This document shows, in pieces, positions 1 through 12,020 of a stretch of 64,000 bases of DNA. Positions within the stretch are counted from its first letter, which is position 1; the number at the start of each line of letters is the position of its first letter. Origin of the DNA: Ampelocalamus luodianensis (taxonomy: Eukaryota; Streptophyta; Magnoliopsida; Poales; Poaceae). The position numbers and the translations under genes were made by a program. The notes under the pieces were generated by a model. That model was not told where the DNA came from and searched no databases. It saw only the letters and a program-made list of their open reading frames with translations. Where the stretch lies: NCBI GenBank assembly GCA_036346255.1, contig CM070628.1, positions 23,327,840-23,391,839 of the forward strand, in the 5' to 3' direction.

Positions 1-1688
1 TTGAGTTAAAAGAATATTTGTCTTTGGAGCTAACAGATTTCGTTGTCGCAACTAGTAGGACCTATAGCGAGATGTAGTCCAAGATTTGGTGTTCTTTTGA
101 CCGAGCATTAGAATTAGCAAGTATGGAAATCGGATCAATTTATTAGAGTATCACAATTTGGTAGTATTGCGAGGCTATGAAAGTTATTCTTGATGATGTG
201 GTTTAATGAGAGTGGAATTACAAAGTAATCGAATCACCATGTCAATTAATGGGATAATGGAAAATGTTGAGTAACGTTAAGAGTGATTTGGCTTTAAATG
301 AGTAACCTTCCGACGCTTATAATCTTTCTAAAGGTAAACCGTCAAGAAAATATTTTCATGATGATGTTAATGAGTGAGTATGTTGGAATTGTGGGATTTT
401 ACGGATTTAATCGAGGATTTCCCTATCTTTATATGAGAAGTTCGTTATAGGAGTCTTGGAGTTTAGTTTGGGCTTTGCATTTTTATGCTAGGACTTGGGG
501 CACCCAGTGATTATGTGTGGGTTTCGAACAGTGGGATGATCATTGATAGAGCCCTTTTAGAGAAAGTATATGAATGTGAGAGTGTGAATTCCAAGTTGTT
601 TATTTCTAAAAGACTGAGGTGATGTGATTGCGTGTGTGATCTATTTTGAGATGCATTGGAAGTCATCTCACAAATTAGTCAGTCGATAGAGGAGTTGTTG
701 AGAGAAAGTTTTGGGTGGCGTCGATAGAGTTTTTACAGAGTTGTGGATGATGTATTTCAACTTGAGTGTAACGTTGAGATTGTCAAGTTAAGAGGGATGA
801 GTTAGTGTGTTTTATGCACTAATGAAACTCCAAAGTTGAGAGAGATTTTATTCTAAAAGAGATAATGAGAAATTGATACTTCCTCAAAGGAGTGAATTGT
901 TTCCTCGATTCTCGTTTGAGTTTTGTATCGTTGACCAATGTATTTCGTAAGTTGAGTTTGACTCGATTTTGGTTTATATGGTTCTTATCGGTTCGGAAGA
1001 ATAAAGGAAGTTTTTGATTTTGGGCATTTAAAATGATTCTTCCTTTGGTTTTCATGATGTTTATTCGCAAACCGCCACTTGGAAGGTGGAAGGGTTTTCG
1101 TGATGAAATTCGATTTTTGATTTGACTTTTAGCACCGCTACCGGTAACGCTTTAGTTGCGATATGAATCCTTCTTTTCAGATGGGTTTTGTTGGTCAAAG
1201 AGTTTGCTTAAAGAGAGTTTTGTCGTATGTTTCTGGTTAAAGGAGGTGGTCCTTGCTTTAGTGAGGAGTTTATTTGAGAAGGTGGAATACGAGTTCTGTG
1301 TTCTATGTGCATGTCGTGTGGTTCAGTATCTTTGGGAAGGTTAACCCAAGATACATTGGGTTGTTCTCGCTAGTTGGCGTATCGCCAGGACTGTCTCGAG
1401 TCCGTGCGCGGAGTACATAACGTCATGTATGTGCTGGTGTTGAGTGAGTACCTGGGAAGGTCAGTGAGAGTGTTGAGGTATAGATATGGGTATACATTAT
1501 GGTGTTATGTTTACGTCGGTCTTAGCGAGAAGAGACTTGGGAGGTAGTCTCGTATGATCGAACTTTAACCAAAGTTTATCACGTCGGGTACATCTTGTTG
1601 GTTATTGATTTTCAATTGTGGTTGTTGTTGTTCTTCGAGTAGATGACAGGTAGAATTCGTGGTCGAATTCAGTTTAAGGGGGGTAGAA
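1..1688 (+). mobile_element. decayed 3' internal part of a Ty3-gypsy element
   Basis: No long reading frame survives here and no catalytic motif is readable. The call rests on the right-hand end. A purine-rich tract (AAGGGGGGTAGAA, about 1675-1688) directly precedes an LTR start. The codons before it resemble the common gypsy polyprotein ending in which a short 'RIQFKGG'-like peptide overlaps the polypurine tract. The rest is AT-rich, probably old pol or 3' untranslated sequence. Orientation is plus. The small open frames inside are most likely chance. Confidence 0.5.
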
Positions 1689-4085
1689 TGTAATACCCCA
1701 AAAGTATTTGAAAGGACTTCCGGGAGAGATTTAATTTTGAGTTAAATGATTAACTATTTAGAAGTCGATTTAGAGGCGAACCTTTGGGAGTTAATTAATT
1801 AAGCAACCAACGAGGGGTTTTTCGCATTTGCTAAGACAACCTGGGCCCGGGCCACGCGGGAGGCCCATTAGTGGGCTGGCCGCCAAGGCCCAAGAGGGGG
1901 CGGCACAAACCCCAGCCCTCCTCCTCCAAGCCGCAGCCCCCCCCCTTCCCCTTTCCTCCCCAACCGGCCGCCACTTTTCCCCACCACCTCCTGCGCCTCC
2001 TCCACACCTCCTTGCGCACCTCCCCACCTCCTCCACCTCCATTGCTGCTGGCCAAAGGAAGGAGAAGCTCCATTGCAGCCGCCAAGGAGGAAAAAGAAGG
2101 AAAGAAGAGAAGGGAGAAGAAGAGGGAGAAGAGAAGGAAGAGAGGAGAAGGAGGATCGTCTTCGGGGGTTTGTTCGTCGTCGTCCAGCACGTCGTCAAGG
2201 GTAACGACGGGTTTCTTGCGTTGAGTGATAGTCATTAGAAGCGTTTGCTAGTAGATCGATTGCATCGGTTAATTTCTGTTCTCTGTCCAATTTTGTCCAG
2301 TAGCTTGCGCGCCGATTTCATGTGGTTAGAAGCAGAATTAGGAGTTTGGATCTCCTAGAGAGTTGTAGATTATGTTCTTAGCTTTCAGTGGCCACCAATA
2401 TCACCCAAATCCGATTAACGGTCAGGAAGTTATGAATTTTTTAGTATCGCTGCTCTGTTATTCTGTCAGTTTTGAACAGTCTGTAGAAAATGGGATGAAT
2501 CTGCTAGTTAAGGTCAAAATCAGAGGACCACAATATAACGAAAAATGTGGGTAATTTCTATACCTTTTCATAGAGATAAAGAACACGAGATTTGGACTTT
2601 CGTAGCAAAAGTTATGGTGGTTTTAGCGTACTGTCCAGAGAACCCGACGAGAATTCTGTTGTCTGATGATTGGTTTGATATGGGAAGTTAATGATAGAAT
2701 CAAAAGGGCTCCCCAACTAGGTTTATTTAGGTAATTCAATTACCTTTTCAGAAAGTCTAAGAGCATCTTAATTGGACTCCTGAGGAGAAAGTTATGTATT
2801 TTAGAATTTGGCTGTTTTCAGTGAGCACAAAAACGATCGCTAGAAATTGGAGGTTTTGTTAACGCTTGGGAATTTAGTGAGATCAACTGTGTTGCTATTT
2901 ATGATTTTGGTCCAGTATGCTGGTCTTAGATTGGGGTTATCTTTATGTTCAGGTGGGAGCGTGATCCCAGGGGCAGCGCCCTCTTCACGCCCACCGTTCT
3001 CGCATCAGTTAAGGCAAGTATTCGGCTATTGTATATTTATGCTTGTATGCCGTGATCGTTTGTGTTGTGCTCATAATAGCTATGCATGGATGTTATGGTT
3101 ATGAGTTCCAATTTATCTTGGTGAATGCAAGTGCAATTGTTTGTTAAATGGGTGTGATTGATTAGCTATGTCTGTGTGCTTTTTGATATAAGGTTGCATA
3201 GCAAGATGGTTTACTTGATGATTGTTTAAGTATGGTGATTGCTCAAATTATGCTTATGCTTTACTGTGGTACAATGTTGTTGTCTTTTGATAAGATTGAT
3301 GATGAATAAGAGATGAGCATATGCATATTGAGAACATGTTGGGGCTTGGTCACGCGGTGACCAAGCATGTTTCCCTTTGAGATTCCCGTCATGAATGTGA
3401 CGGGCCCGAGATCCCCTCACTCGTGGAGTGTGGGCTTGAGGTCCCCCTTACTTGCGGAGTAACGGGCAATTGGTCCCTGTGCGTGCGCGCACAGCATGGG
3501 TATGCAGCGACGGTTGCATACTCTGCATTACCGGTGTAATGCACACAGAAAGTTAAAGATAAAGGATCCTTGAGCATTGCATTGGTTGCATTTCACAAGT
3601 TAAAAAGGCTATGTTTAGTGTTGTGTTATTGTGGATCATTGATGCTATGTTTGTGTTCTTGTTTATAGCCTTGTTGATACTTGCTGAGTCTTTGGGCTCA
3701 CTCTTGCCTTAATGTGTTTTAGGTACCAATGGCAGGATCGACATGAATGGGAGGGAATAGAGGATGGATGCACTCACTACCTCACACTCTTAAGGCGTTT
3801 ACCACTTAGCTACAATTTTAGAAATAAATAAACTGATGATTATCACTCATAGATCGGTTTGCTTGAGTAACTGTTTAATTGTAATAATGAGATTGCCAGG
3901 TCTTGGTATGTTCAATTTGATTATCAAGCTTGATCATGAGAATTTTGTTAAATGCTATCATTTATCGTTGAACTCTCGGTATAGCTGATTAAACAAAGGA
4001 GACTCTGTCAAAAAAATTTGTAGATTGGGCTAGATGAGTTTATTTCCAGCAGCATTCCAGGCTCTTTGAGAGTTGGGGTGTTACA
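1689..4085 (+). mobile_element. gypsy LTR (2.4 kb), plus orientation
   Basis: It starts TGTAATACCCC and ends GGGGTGTTACA, an imperfect 11-bp inverted repeat with canonical TG...CA ends. It is preceded by a polypurine tract and followed by a primer-binding-site-like GTTGGTATCAGC. The middle (about 3680-3725) has the 'ttgctgagtcttt...ctcactcttgcc' block, followed by an acceptor-like TTTTAGGT, which recurs in other LTRs of this window. The GC-rich, proline/arginine-like open frames at about 1790-2240 are low-complexity LTR sequence and are not annotated as genes. Having a PPT on one side and a PBS on the other means it is shared by two element bodies or is part of a rearranged tandem copy. Confidence 0.8.
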
Positions 4086-4097
4086 GTTGGTATCAGC
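4086..4097 (+). other. primer-binding-site-like remnant between two convergent LTRs
   Basis: GTTGGTATCAGC matches the start of the initiator-methionine tRNA primer site (TGGTATCAGAGC) used by many plant LTR retrotransposons. It lies immediately after the plus-strand LTR end and is cut off 12 bases later by the end of a minus-strand LTR, so the internal domain that should follow is missing. Confidence 0.6.
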
Positions 4098-6453
4098 TGT
4101 AACACTCCAGCCCAACAATGAGACTAAAATGCCACTAACTACACTAACTATCAACTTTTGACATCATTTTATAATAAATTACCGCAAGCATCTCAATAAT
4201 AAAACCCATCCACGGGTCACATGTAAACAAGTATAAAGATATAACAATCATAGATAATTGATTTCTAGGAAGCTTAGCAAGATATTAATTCATGAACAAC
4301 ACAAAACCAATCGAATAAAGTCTATTGATTGAATATTCAACTCCAACCTATCATCTAGGGTTACTCAACACTGTCATGTCCTAAATATAAGGTTATAATG
4401 AAAGTTTTTCTCATGTCCAATGAATCGAATATTTGAATGTAGGTTGTGTTTCCAAGTGCGCTAGTCCTTCCCTAGTGAAACGTCATCAACGATCACCTAA
4501 AAAACAACAATAGAGCAAGAATGAGTCCAAGACTCGGCAAATACATAATAAAGCCATAAACAACAGTTTGTCAACCATAATCAAGGTTATCCTCATCATC
4601 TATCTATTTAATGACATTCTCATACTCAAACAATCAAGCCATATTCCATATAGGTAAATTGCACCTCTTAACAATTTATTCATATATGCGAATGCACTAT
4701 CATGCTCATGCTCATATGCATCTCATCACCGATACGGTATAGCGGAGTGTTCACCCGTCGATGACACACTCTATCCTTCACTCCCGTGAAGTCCCCACCA
4801 AGTAGGATTTTATCTAAAGCACTCTGACTAGTCATGTATCTTTCTCACCGACCTCACCTAATAGTTACATGACTTTCTCACCGACCGCTCATGCAACTCC
4901 TGTCATGATGAATGTAAATGATGCGACATCTTTAATTATTTATCTATATAATCCATCTCATTAACTCAATATCTCATCCTCATTATCTCAATATCATAAT
5001 CTTATTCACTCAATGTCATCAATATCATGTATAAGAATAAGCATAATGAAAGCATAATAAATAGTATGATAAGTAATATCAATGATAATGGCGAACAACC
5101 CATTGTTCACCACTCTACCATGCACTTGCCTCTTAGCCCTTGAAGCCGGATGATCTAAAATTATGGCACAACGCATGAGACCACAAATCCCGAATAAGCA
5201 AGCAATAACACACTCAAACATCATCAAAATCACATCATCACACAGACCAACCCATCACACTACTCGACCTTGCATGTTTACGTCAACCCGACCAAATTAA
5301 CCCAAATCTATTGGACAGCAAAACTATAAAATTCATATCTCACAATCTGTGCATCGGATTGACATGAATAAAAATTCTACCGAAAGCTATCGAAATTCTC
5401 TACAACTCTCTAGTAGATGAAATTCTCAAATTATGCCTCTATACTACCCGTAAAAAAAAGTACAACAGATCAGTAGACTAAACCAATCTACTAAACGAAT
5501 TTCTCCTGACTAGAAATTGCTAATTCCTTCTCTAATCTCATTTTTAATCTCTAGATAAAATAAATAAACTGAGGGGAAAAACTTGATCGTTACCCCAGAG
5601 ATCACGACGAGGAACACCGATTTCCACGCGATTCCCCTCTTTTTATCCTTCTTTTCCTTCTTCTTCCTCCTTCCCTTCCCTCTATCTTTACTGTTCAATT
5701 CAACATAAGCATGTACAAGAGATGCAGCAAGATTTGCTAGCAGCTAGCATCGGCAGCACATGCACATGCATGTAATCTTGTTTTCTTTCTTAATCTCTCT
5801 CTCTCCGGTTGAACCCAACATAGACCCATACAACACATGCAGCAAGCAACAACTAGCTAGCAGCAGTATAGTACTAAGGAATGCCATGCAGCCATGCACA
5901 TGCGCAAGCAGCAAAAGCTAGTAGCGGCAAGCAACCACAGGCACAGCAGCATGCATGCGGCCATGCGTCCACGCATGCGAGCTTGAAATCCAAAGAAGAG
6001 CTAGCTAGTAGCGCTAGGCAAACAGCGGTGCCGCAGCAGCTAGCGGGAGCGGCAGCTCTTGCAGACGGCGGCGGTAGTGCTCAGCCACGGCACGCAGCAG
6101 CAGGCGACGACGGCTGCTAGATTGTCCGGGAGGCGCACGCCTAGGGCACTGCAGAGAGACGGCGGTTGTGCAAAGGGATGAAAGGCGGCGGCTGCAGTGC
6201 AATTTTATATGCACGCGTGACCTGCAAGCATGCACGGGCAAACACTAGCACTTGTGGGCTGGCCTTTGGCGTTGGTTAGGCAAGGTTGCAGAGTAGTAGC
6301 CCACATGGGCTTTGATGGAAACCACAAGCACAACACTTGCATATCCTGGCCGATGGAAGCCCATTGCATAATGTGCTAACGTCATAGTGATATCATAAGA
6401 TTATGTGCCCCTCCCTTCTTTCGTTCTCTCTCTAATAGAAACGGGATATTACA
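4098..6453 (-). mobile_element. gypsy LTR (2.36 kb), minus orientation
   Basis: Read on the minus strand it starts at 6453 with TGTAATATCCCG and ends at 4098 with GGAGTGTTACA. It belongs to the same family as the LTR at 26481-28780. Both share the minus-strand ending block (for example 'atgccactaactacactaactatcaa' at about 4131 against a close match at 26511), a 'gagcaag.gtgagtccaagac'-like block and the general plan. No internal domain follows on either side, so it behaves as a solo or truncated LTR. No 5-bp target duplication is evident (left flank TCAGC, right flank CAAAG), which fits later rearrangement. Confidence 0.75.
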
Positions 6454-8630
6454 CAAAGCTCACAAAGCCTAATCAATTTCTTTCATACAACCACATGAGT
6501 TAAAACACGTAGTTGTACCCTTCCCATTGTTTTTAGGAAAATCTACCGCTCATGTGAAATCCCTGAGCATATCCATGAGCATGGACGCGGCTATTTGAAT
6601 AGATTGATTAATATTATGCAGAGGTTGTATACTTTACCCACACGATATAACCAATGTAGCTATCACCAATCGTAACAAAACCTTTCTGAAACTTCATCTC
6701 GACAATTGACACTCCCGATGTGTATACCGTCAGCACCAACCCGCATACGCGCATTGGGGACACATACCGTTGAACTCGAAACGGTGCACCGCTCATAAAT
6801 GTTACCCACACAGAGTTCACACCTCCATCCCGCACACAATGTAACCTACTACCGAGTAGTCAATGTCGAGACTCAGTAACTTATTAAGTTTGGCTTGTCC
6901 CATACCGTGCATGTGGTCGCATCGTTATGACTCGCCAATGGCGTACAAAGTTAAGTCGCACTTGACCAAGCGAGACTACCCAAATTCTAACCAAATTACC
7001 ACAATTCACCATTCCCAAGCATGGAGTCCACCATATCACGAAGTCTTTCTACTTGCCTCGGTCTAAATCTTTTTCCACCCGATTGGTTAACTGCATCACA
7101 TACCATCAACGAGTAACAACATATAACACACAGTCTTTCCACAAAATTCTTCCATAATCGCTAAGTCAAGTTTAGATTTGCAACTCAAAATGATATCAAT
7201 AACCCATTACATGGCTAAGCAAACTATTCGTGTCTAACCAACCCACGTTGGTGCTATAATAATACCAACTAACAATTAACCAAACTAGGGTGACAAAAGA
7301 TAATGGTAATACAATGAGTAAGGTGGATATAATCAAATGAGTGTATAGCTAATCCCAAAACGTTTAAAGAATTAAATAATTTGAATCAAAGTAATTTTAG
7401 AAAACTGGGTTCAACATGGTTAAAGGTACAACTTGCCTTGAAACAAGTCTTGGTACTGGTCTTGAGCTTGATCAACTCCTCCTTCTACAAAAGCTCCCAA
7501 AGTATCAACGTCTACTCACAAACGAAAGTGAAAACATAAATAAATACCAAATAAGGTATCAAATAAACTCCAAAAATTAAATAAAAATCACAAGAAGGTA
7601 GGGCTTGAATTTAGATGAATTTAGAAACTTGAATGGGCTCAATCGGAGTTCGTAAGAGGAAGAACGGGCTCTCGGAAGATTTAAATCTAAAAAAAAGATA
7701 CAGAAAACACTATTTCAGATTTTTGGAATTTTCTTTCTAAAGGAAATTCTGAAATATTACATCAACATGACATCAATAATGCATTTCAGAATTAAAAGAA
7801 AATTCCAAAAATAGGAAATAAAGACTGACAGGTGGTACCCTTAGTCTATAGACCAGGTCTAAGGATTTGGCTCATGGGACTATGGTTCATGGGTTCATGG
7901 AATAGTGCATTGACATGTGGAGTCCACATATCATAGACACGGCTCATTATAAACTAGGTCTACCTAGGGATATGTTTAGGATTTTGGTGCGGGTGGTGTT
8001 GATGCGCGCACATGTGGCACACACGCGGCGTGCGATGGTGGTCGACACATAGACGCCACGCCGACAAGATCGACAACACTACTACTCGACGATAGCGACG
8101 GCGAATAGCGGCAACTAGTGGTAAATGAAGGTCATCGCATGGTCGCTCGCAAACTCATTTAGCAGCTACGATGCGACGGTGAGGGTCGCATAAGGGTCGA
8201 ACGCGACAAGTACGATAAATGAGGCTCGTGTTGTCACTAATCAATGACGGGTGCTCCAAAGAAGGATTTGGGTGCACACAAAGGATGACAAGGACTAGGT
8301 GATGTGACTGTCATGTGCTAGGACCAATGGTCGGGTGCACACAGAAGAAATGGGCCTTTTCTATTTAAAAACATAGAAAATCCAAATGGCAAATTAAAAA
8401 TAGATAATGAACTCGAAAAAATTCCAGAAAAATCTAGAAAATACTTCCAGGCACAAAGAACTCAAATAAATAATTTTGGAATTAATTAATGTCCAGATTA
8501 GTCACATTAAATTATTTTCACTTTTAAAGTTCCATTTAGGCTAAAACAAATTCAAATAAAATTTTGTGAAATTTTTGACTAACTAAACTACTTAAAAGGT
8601 TATTGAAACTTCAAAAATTGGGATGTTACA
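6454..8630 (-). mobile_element. gypsy LTR fragment, minus orientation, 3' part missing
   Basis: On the minus strand this begins at 8630 with TGTAACATCCCAATTTTTG, followed by several hundred AT-rich bases and then a GC-richer part at about 7980-8330. Further left it contains the 'gagcatggacgcggctatttgaata...gcagaggttgtat' block at about 6570-6640, which also occurs at 8640-8700 and, in modified form, in the Tekay-like LTRs at about 50090 and 60290. The left edge is cut by the LTR ending at 6453. No coding sequence is supported. Confidence 0.55.
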
Positions 8631-9379
8631 CTATACATGCTCATGATCGTGAGCATGGCTATTTAAATATATTTACACTCTACAGAGGTGTACAACTTTA
8701 CCAACAGTATACAAATTCTCTAGTTTATTCGGCATCCGTCGATACCACCACACACAATATTATAGTATGCAGTCTAGAGCACGTAACGAAGCCTTTTACA
8801 TCACCTAATCATAACCTTTCACTAGTCTGACGAATGAACACCCTCACTTCACCCTGGTACATCCCCGTCTCAGTGCGGCATTCACCGTTGTGTCGGAAAG
8901 CTTTGGTCCCAATGCCTCGATAGGGAGCCCCTTCAGGAGTGCTTACCCAGTCATGCTTGCACTACTATGGCCTACCAACATGCAATTAAGGCTAGTCTTG
9001 GATGACTTAATTAGCTAGGTCCGTCCCATACTAGCACATGTGGTTGTACGTTTTGGCTTAGATATGATTCACCAATGTTCGGTCCTTAATTGACCTAGGT
9101 GAGAATCTCCCTTATCTACTTGTGAGATACACCTCTCACACTCCTCATATTATAATATATCTCACCCGCACCACAAACTAAGTTTTTGATTTTCATTTCA
9201 AAATCTCCCAAATTCATATTCAACATTTCATCTATTTTTCAAATTTTAGTAAATCTAGAGCTTGCCTAAGCATTTGTGCGATATTCGCACTCTAAATGGC
9301 CAAATCGACATCACCTATTGACTAAACCATAACCTAATGGCTACAACAGTAAGGATACTAATATTTCAAGGAGGATCAT
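8631..9379 (-). mobile_element. gypsy LTR fragment (interior), minus orientation
   Basis: It opens with the 'catgatcgtgagcatggctattta' block found in the neighbouring fragment and holds 'gttcggtccttaatt' at about 9080, which matches the Tekay-like LTRs at about 50647 and 60846. It is sandwiched between two LTR starts that point away from each other (8630 on the minus strand, 9380 on the plus strand), so it is a remnant split by later insertions. No open frame of interest. Confidence 0.5.
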
Positions 9380-10850
9380 TGTAACATCCCAAAATTTCCA
9401 GTTCATTTTCAATTGTTTTGAAAATGTGAACTTTATAAAAACGTTTTGATGCATTTTATCGACATTTATTTTTCTGGATTTTTATGCAAGACTTTTTGTC
9501 TAATTGAGAAATTTAAGAATCAAATTTTGGAAATACAAACCTGATTGAGAAATAAAATAAATTGAAACAAAAGGTGATAATTAAAAATCCAAACCTAGTG
9601 TATTTGTACTATTAATAAAATAGGGAAATATTTAAAGCATTTTTTTTGAAACTTTCCTCAAATCAAATAATACAAATGCATACAAACAGAAGCTTAATAG
9701 AATTTTAGAGAAAACTACAAAACAAATGAAATTCTAGAAAAAAAAACTAGCTAATGAACTAAACGGTGTCAGAAGCCTCACCAAATATTTGCAAAAATTT
9801 TGGAGCTCGATTTCTATATTTAGAAATTCCTTCAAGCCTTCAGCCTTTTCAAAAATCCAGGAATTGAATTTCTTTCTCCCTGTCGCTGACGAGCCGGCCC
9901 CACTCGTCAGGGATCTTCTTCCACGCCTCTCTACCCCATGCACACCAACGCTGACTATGCCAAAGACACCGCTTTGCGCCCATGCTCCCGCCCTTGGTCG
10001 CACCCACGCTTGCTCGCTGCCATGTCGCGCGTCATCTCCAATAGAAAGTGCCACGGTTCTCGTGAACTCGCTTGCCCATATACATTAGCACTGGGTGCAC
10101 CGATCACCTCCCATTTTCTCCCTTCCCCGGTCTCAATTCGAGCTCGGCCGAATCGTGGCGTCACCATGGCCGCCGTCGCGTCAAGTCTCCCGCCGTACTC
10201 AAAGGTCTATGGCCAACTCTTTCATGTCCCGCCGACCTCCTCGACTTCCTCTTTCCATCCTCACCATCTTCCTCTCTCTCTCTCTCTCACCAAGCTCGAA
10301 CGCACGCTTCTTCTTCACGCTCGCGAAGCTCGCCACCCACCGCTTCCACATGTCATTCCGGCCAAACTGGTGAATCCCTCCCATATTGTACTACGTCACA
10401 ACATGTTCCAACACCCACGAATCATTTTCCCTCACTTGATTTGGTCTTTCATCTACAGGAGCACCACGCCGCCGTCGTCTTCCTCACTCATGCCAAAACC
10501 GCCGCCGCCGACGCCATTTCCTCTTGGGTGAGCTCTAGCCCAATTCATCTCACCCAAAGCATCTACACTCATCCCCCTTCCTTCCCCTACCATTGATTTG
10601 AGTTTCTATTTGTCCTAGGTCGCCGTCACCATGGAACCCACTTCGCCGCCCATGGCTCACTGAAGGTATCTCGAAAACGGAATCCTACTCGAACTCGAAA
10701 CCGTCTCAGGTTCAAATTTGAAACTGCTATATCTTTCAAACCCGTGGGCCAAACTTGCTGAAATTTTTTATGAAAGCTTCTGGTTATATATAGAAGGTCT
10801 CCACCAATTTTCATGCACTCTTCTTTTCTCTTTTTTTCTTTTTTTTCTAC
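9380..10850 (+). mobile_element. gypsy LTR fragment, plus orientation (5' part)
   Basis: It starts TGTAACATCCCAAAATTTCC. The layout is an AT-rich first 450 bases and then a GC-rich stretch (9890-10600) with the 'gacgagccggccccactcgtcaggg' style sequence common in grass gypsy LTRs. The overlapping serine/proline-rich open frames at 9734-10596 on both strands come from this base composition. The right end is lost where the minus-strand copia sequence begins; the junction near 10850 is approximate, next to a T-rich tract. Confidence 0.55.
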
Positions 10851-11336
10851 CACGGCTTTTGTTCTATGCGGCTGCCTCTTTCTCCTTCTAATATTTCGCC
10901 GACCTTAAGGTTTGCCATAAGTCGCAAATAACATCAACTCTCTTTTTTTAGATTAACAACAATACGGATTTTCTATTTTTTTAGTGCGGATTAGAGAAGT
11001 TCTAACCCACGAATTTTCTGTTTTAGATGCAAAAACTAAGAACCCTAAACGAACGATCAAGCAACGCGAAGAAAAACACGAGAAGCAATCTATACAATGA
11101 CTAACTAGACAATAACTAGAACTAAAGATCAGCAACTAGACACGATGATGCAACCAATGATTCAACAAGCAAAATACTAAAAAGAAAAATTGCAATGGCT
11201 CAAAGGGATTCGAACAGGGATGATAATGGCGCAACAAATAATTTTTGTGGGCAATTTTCTGGACTCTAGGTATGAAAACGAATCTACTACTAGAAAACTG
11301 GAAAATCTCACCGATCGATTGAAGCTCTGATACCAC
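10851..11336 (-). mobile_element. Ty1-copia leader and gag N-terminus, minus orientation
   Basis: On the minus strand the LTR end at 11337 is followed by GGTGGTATCAGAGC, a full initiator-methionine tRNA primer-binding site (about 11322-11336). An untranslated leader of about 400 bases follows, then an ATG at 10918 opening MANLKVGEILEGERGSR, a plausible copia gag start that reaches a stop after about 20 codons. The remaining gag-pol is missing, so this is a 5'-end fragment of a copia element with one LTR. Confidence 0.65.
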
Positions 11337-12020
11337 CTGACGCGACAATGGGTGTCCTGATCTTTCAGTGAGATGGATAACTCGATTTGGGTGGAGACGA
11401 CTCTCACGATTCGGCTACCAATCGCACACGACCAATATGTCTGGCAATCGCTGAACCAAATCCAAGATTGTTATCGACCTTGCTAGAAGCACGATCAACC
11501 TGACCACAAAGGTCTATTCCTGCATGCAATCGAAGAACACGCAAGAACAAGATAATAAGCAATCTAAAATTGCAAATAGGATTAAAATATTTGATAAAGT
11601 TGGGATTCCGAAAAGCGGTATTATGGTTAGTCTAGTCGACACAAGCCAATACACGAAGTTGCATTGTAGCTAACTTTTAACTCAACAAAATCCGAGGAAA
11701 ACTAGAGAGGTGTGGCCTCCTTATATAGGGGAGAGGGAGGCACACATATCCAAGGGGGGTGGCCAAGGAGGTGGCCGGCCCAAATAGGTTACAAGGCCCA
11801 ATTTGGCCCAAACAGGTGACGTAGCACCTTCTTTTGATGATTGCGATGTGAACAGACGGAATTTGAAGGTGTGGCCGTATTCATTGGACCTCAAACATAG
11901 TCTGTATGTGAAAATTATGCTTGTTTGAAGTCAGAGTTGTTTCCAGAGGCCGAACTGGATTCCAAAACGTGTCCAACTTGAACTCTTGCTTGGCTTGGAC
12001 ACAAAGTGACGTGGTGCTAC
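11337..12020 (-). mobile_element. Ty1-copia LTR (684 bp), minus orientation
   Basis: Minus-strand sequence starts at 12020 with TGTAGCACCACG and ends at 11337 with GTCGCGTCA, directly before the primer-binding site. A TATA-like 'ccttatatagggg' lies at about 11720 on the plus strand (reads CCCCTATATAAGG on the minus strand), as expected for an LTR promoter. With the leader to its left this is the 5' LTR of a truncated copia element. No 3' LTR was found nearby. Confidence 0.65.

Noticed and set aside
1791..2238. Overlapping proline/arginine/glutamate-rich open frames on both strands
   Set aside because: They are low-complexity purine/pyrimidine tracts inside a gypsy LTR, open on both strands for compositional reasons.
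9734..10596. Serine/proline-rich open frames on both strands
   Set aside because: They lie in the GC-rich part of a gypsy LTR with no homology blocks, and several overlapping frames are open at once.
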